This document shows, piece by piece, positions 62,192 to 64,000 of a stretch of DNA of 64,000 bases. Below the pieces are notes generated by a model. It searched no databases and had not been told where the DNA came from. It saw only the letters and a program-made list of their open reading frames with translations. Each line of letters begins with the position of its first letter. Positions within the stretch are counted from its first letter, which is position 1. The DNA comes from an uncultured Spirochaetaceae bacterium. GTDB lineage: Bacteria; Spirochaetota; Spirochaetia; Sphaerochaetales; Sphaerochaetaceae. The stretch lies in NCBI GenBank assembly GCA_944392965.1, contig CALXYM010000005.1:85986-149985 (forward strand). Direction: 5' to 3'. The translations under genes and the position numbers were made by a program.

Positions 62192-63553
62192 ATGAGAACA
62201 GAGACAAGAGTTAACGGGATTACGGAGGGAAGAATTTCCAAGCAGCTCCTGCTATTCTTCTTCCCTATTCTTTTTGGAACCTTTTTCCAGCAGTTATATA
62301 ACACGGTAGATGCAATCGTCGTCGGTCAGTATCTGGGGACGGAAGCTCTTGCCGCCGTTGGAGGAGGTACGGGTACAGCGATAAACCTTCTCATCGGTTT
62401 TTTCACGGGTCTCAGCAGCGGTGCTACCGTAATTATAAGCCAATACTACGGTGCAAGAAACTACAAGGATACGAACAAGGCGATACACACGTCGATCCTT
62501 ATAGCAATAATCGGAGGCATCGTGATCCTTTTCATAGGCCTTCTCTTCACCCGCCCCATACTCGAGCTCATAGGTACTCCTGATGATGTGATAGATCTTG
62601 CGGAAAGATATATGCGGATATACTTTCTCGGCAGTATATTCAATACCGTATATAACATGGGTGCCGGTATATTCAGGGCACTCGGAGATTCAAGAAAACC
62701 ACTTTATTTCCTCATCGTAGGTTGTGTTGTAAACATAATACTCGATGTCCTGTTTGTAGGGTTCACACCCCTCGGAGTCGCAGGTGCAGCATGGGCTACA
62801 ATAATAAGCCAGGCAGCATCTGCCGTTCTCGTCGTAATCTATCTCAGGAGGCTGGATGAAGATATAAGGCTGAGTCTGAGAAATCTGAGATTAGATTCCG
62901 TCATTCTAAAGAATACGCTCCGAATAGGACTGCCTACGGGTATCCAGTCCATCCTCTATACGATCTCAAACCTCATCATACAGGCAAATGTCAATGCGTT
63001 TGGAACAGCCACAGCCGCTGCATGGGCAGCATATGGAAAGCTCGATGCTGTATTCTGGATGGCCATAAACGCCTTCGGCATCGCAGCAACGACATTCGTA
63101 GGTCAGAACTATGGAGCAAAACTGTATGACAGGGTGAGAAGCGGAGTAAAGATAAGTCTCTCAATCGGAGGAATTATGACTGTGCTCATCTCAATCGTTT
63201 TCCTTCTTCTACAAGACAAGGGACTAATGCTTTTCACAACCGATCAGGAGGTACTCTCAATAGGAGTGAGCATTCTGCTTATACTCGTACCTACTTGGAT
63301 AACATACATGCCGATAGAGATTCTCTCCGGTGTAATGCGTGGATGTGGAAAAACCCTTATCCCGACAATTATAACCGTCGTAGGAATCTGTGGTCTCCGT
63401 GCACTCTGGCTTGAGATAGTACCGGGAGAAACACCTACCCTTCTATCAGTTTTCCTTTGCTACCCTGTTTCATGGGTGATAACCTCTGCAGCAATCATAA
63501 TCTATTATTTCTATGGAGATGTACTTCCTAAAAAACAGAAGAAATTGAAATAA
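62192..63553 (+). CDS. MATE-family efflux transporter
   Basis: A 453-residue twelve-helix MATE protein (ISKQLLLFFFPILFGTFFQQ, then AIVVGQYLGTEALAAVGGG), closest to the one at 31749-33098. It begins 15 bases after the DtxR-type regulator gene and may be co-transcribed, perhaps linking metal status to export. The SD is weak (CTTAGG). Substrate unknown. Confidence 0.9.
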   Translation: MRTETRVNGITEGRISKQLLLFFFPILFGTFFQQLYNTVDAIVVGQYLGTEALAAVGGGTGTAINLLIGFFTGLSSGATVIISQYYGARNYKDTNKAIHTSILIAIIGGIVILFIGLLFTRPILELIGTPDDVIDLAERYMRIYFLGSIFNTVYNMGAGIFRALGDSRKPLYFLIVGCVVNIILDVLFVGFTPLGVAGAAWATIISQAASAVLVVIYLRRLDEDIRLSLRNLRLDSVILKNTLRIGLPTGIQSILYTISNLIIQANVNAFGTATAAAWAAYGKLDAVFWMAINAFGIAATTFVGQNYGAKLYDRVRSGVKISLSIGGIMTVLISIVFLLLQDKGLMLFTTDQEVLSIGVSILLILVPTWITYMPIEILSGVMRGCGKTLIPTIITVVGICGLRALWLEIVPGETPTLLSVFLCYPVSWVITSAAIIIYYFYGDVLPKKQKKLK

Positions 63554-63584
63554 ATATTATTGAGTGTTCCTAGAGGACTTACCT

Positions 63585-64000
63585 CTACCCGCGTGTTTCC
63601 ATATTTTTCTGGGAGTTACTTGATGCAGTGGGATCCTCCATAATGGAGTGCTCCTGATGAGCACCTCCTCTGCCCAGATTGAGAAAGCGCTTGACGGATA
63701 TCTTCATTTCGGCAGATTTCCAGAGAACATCGATCATGCAGGCAAGGGGGAATACGGAATCCTGTATCGCTCCGTCTCATGATCAAGTAGCTTGCCGAGA
63801 CCGTGAAGGATACGATCTCGTACAACAGGACCACTTCCGCATAGAATGGCTAAAAAACCCACCCTTCATCGAAATCACACGACTCCAGGTGGCGAACTTG
63901 TCAACGACCTTCAGGACAAGCCAAAGGCTTGGACGTGAGCGTTTTGCCCATAGGCTCCGTTGCCGGTTTACCTGTGGCACCCCATCCATACGGCTGATTG
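63585..64000 (-). pseudogene. Decayed minus-strand gene, runs off the right edge
   Basis: Protein-like sequence on the minus strand is found only by following three frames. QVRHLESCDFDEGWVF follows a TGA at 63901-63903; after a T6 run (63852-63857) it continues as LAILCGSGPVVRDRILHGLG and KLLDHETERYRIPYSP; after a C5 run (63746-63750) as CMIDVLWKSAEMKISVKR and ends at a TAG (63585-63587). One extra T and one extra C would join the parts. I do not recognise the family; the RDRILHGLGKLLDHE segment recalls IS1634-type transposases, weakly. Two small hairpins lie at 63628-63667. Confidence 0.4.

Noticed and set aside
3016..63553. Three MATE transporters as one gene cluster
   Set aside because: They are in three separate operons with different neighbours and regulators, so clustering is coincidental at this scale.

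Overview
This window reads as chromosomal DNA from a diderm bacterium, most consistent with a host-associated spirochaete of the Sphaerochaeta/Treponema kind. That placement is inferred from gene style: many short-lipobox lipoproteins, beta-barrel proteins ending in an aromatic residue, a tig-clpP-clpX block, an S21 gene, Feo iron uptake and FN3/Ig-like surface lipoproteins. No rRNA is present, so it is not proven. Coding density is high and strong SD sequences, terminators and 1-11 nt overlaps make the operons readable.

Layout. 1-300 is mobile-element sequence: an IS200/IS605-like end hairpin followed at once by what looks like the 5' end of a group II intron that runs off the left edge. 400-5900 holds a CmpB-type membrane protein, a flavin-type oxidoreductase, tRNA-Val, a small beta-barrel protein, and a MATE/cytidylate-kinase-like operon divergent from a MerR regulator across a textbook 19-bp-spacer MerR promoter. 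5945-8988 is a three-carbon sugar-acid module (glycerate kinase, tartronate-semialdehyde reductase type enzyme, DapA-family lyase). 9349-20000 is a six-gene operon of five lipoproteins and one secreted barrel-like protein, bounded by a promoter and a strong terminator; I regard it as an undescribed surface system. 20074-22290 holds a decayed copy of an IclR gene, an AAA/DUF4143 ATPase gene interrupted by one stop codon, and the intact IclR gene.

22467-30072 carries class I ribonucleotide reductase (nrdA, nrdB), a guanine deaminase, a short RecQ-like helicase and galactokinase. 30132-30939 is mostly non-coding with one relic ORF. 30940-35501 has a small sigma factor, a second MATE, a frameshifted isoaspartyl dipeptidase gene, a LysR regulator and a helical protein. 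35598-46176 is housekeeping (tig, clpP, clpX, DHH phosphoesterase, RdgB, PepF, HD hydrolase, TtcA-like protein) with an unknown HTH protein whose SD is buried in a hairpin. 46309-49595 encodes a FecR-like domain and a large beta-barrel that are one gene but for a one-base slip at an A9 tract. mutL, an acyltransferase, a dihydroorotate-dehydrogenase-like protein, Lrp, serC and serA, rpsU and a membrane protein with 38-residue repeats follow.

58263-62176 is an iron module: two FeoA proteins, FeoB, a Cys-rich FeoB partner, a 47-residue membrane protein and an HMA-domain protein, divergent from a DtxR-type repressor with palindromes over the feo promoter. A third MATE follows the repressor. The right edge (63585-64000) is a decayed minus-strand gene.

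The most interesting signals are the lipoprotein operon, the A9 frameshift junction, the PSRP-type motif shared by two envelope proteins, the SD-sequestering hairpin, and the mobile-element junction at the left edge. Several lesions fall in homopolymers, so base-calling error must be excluded before biology is claimed.
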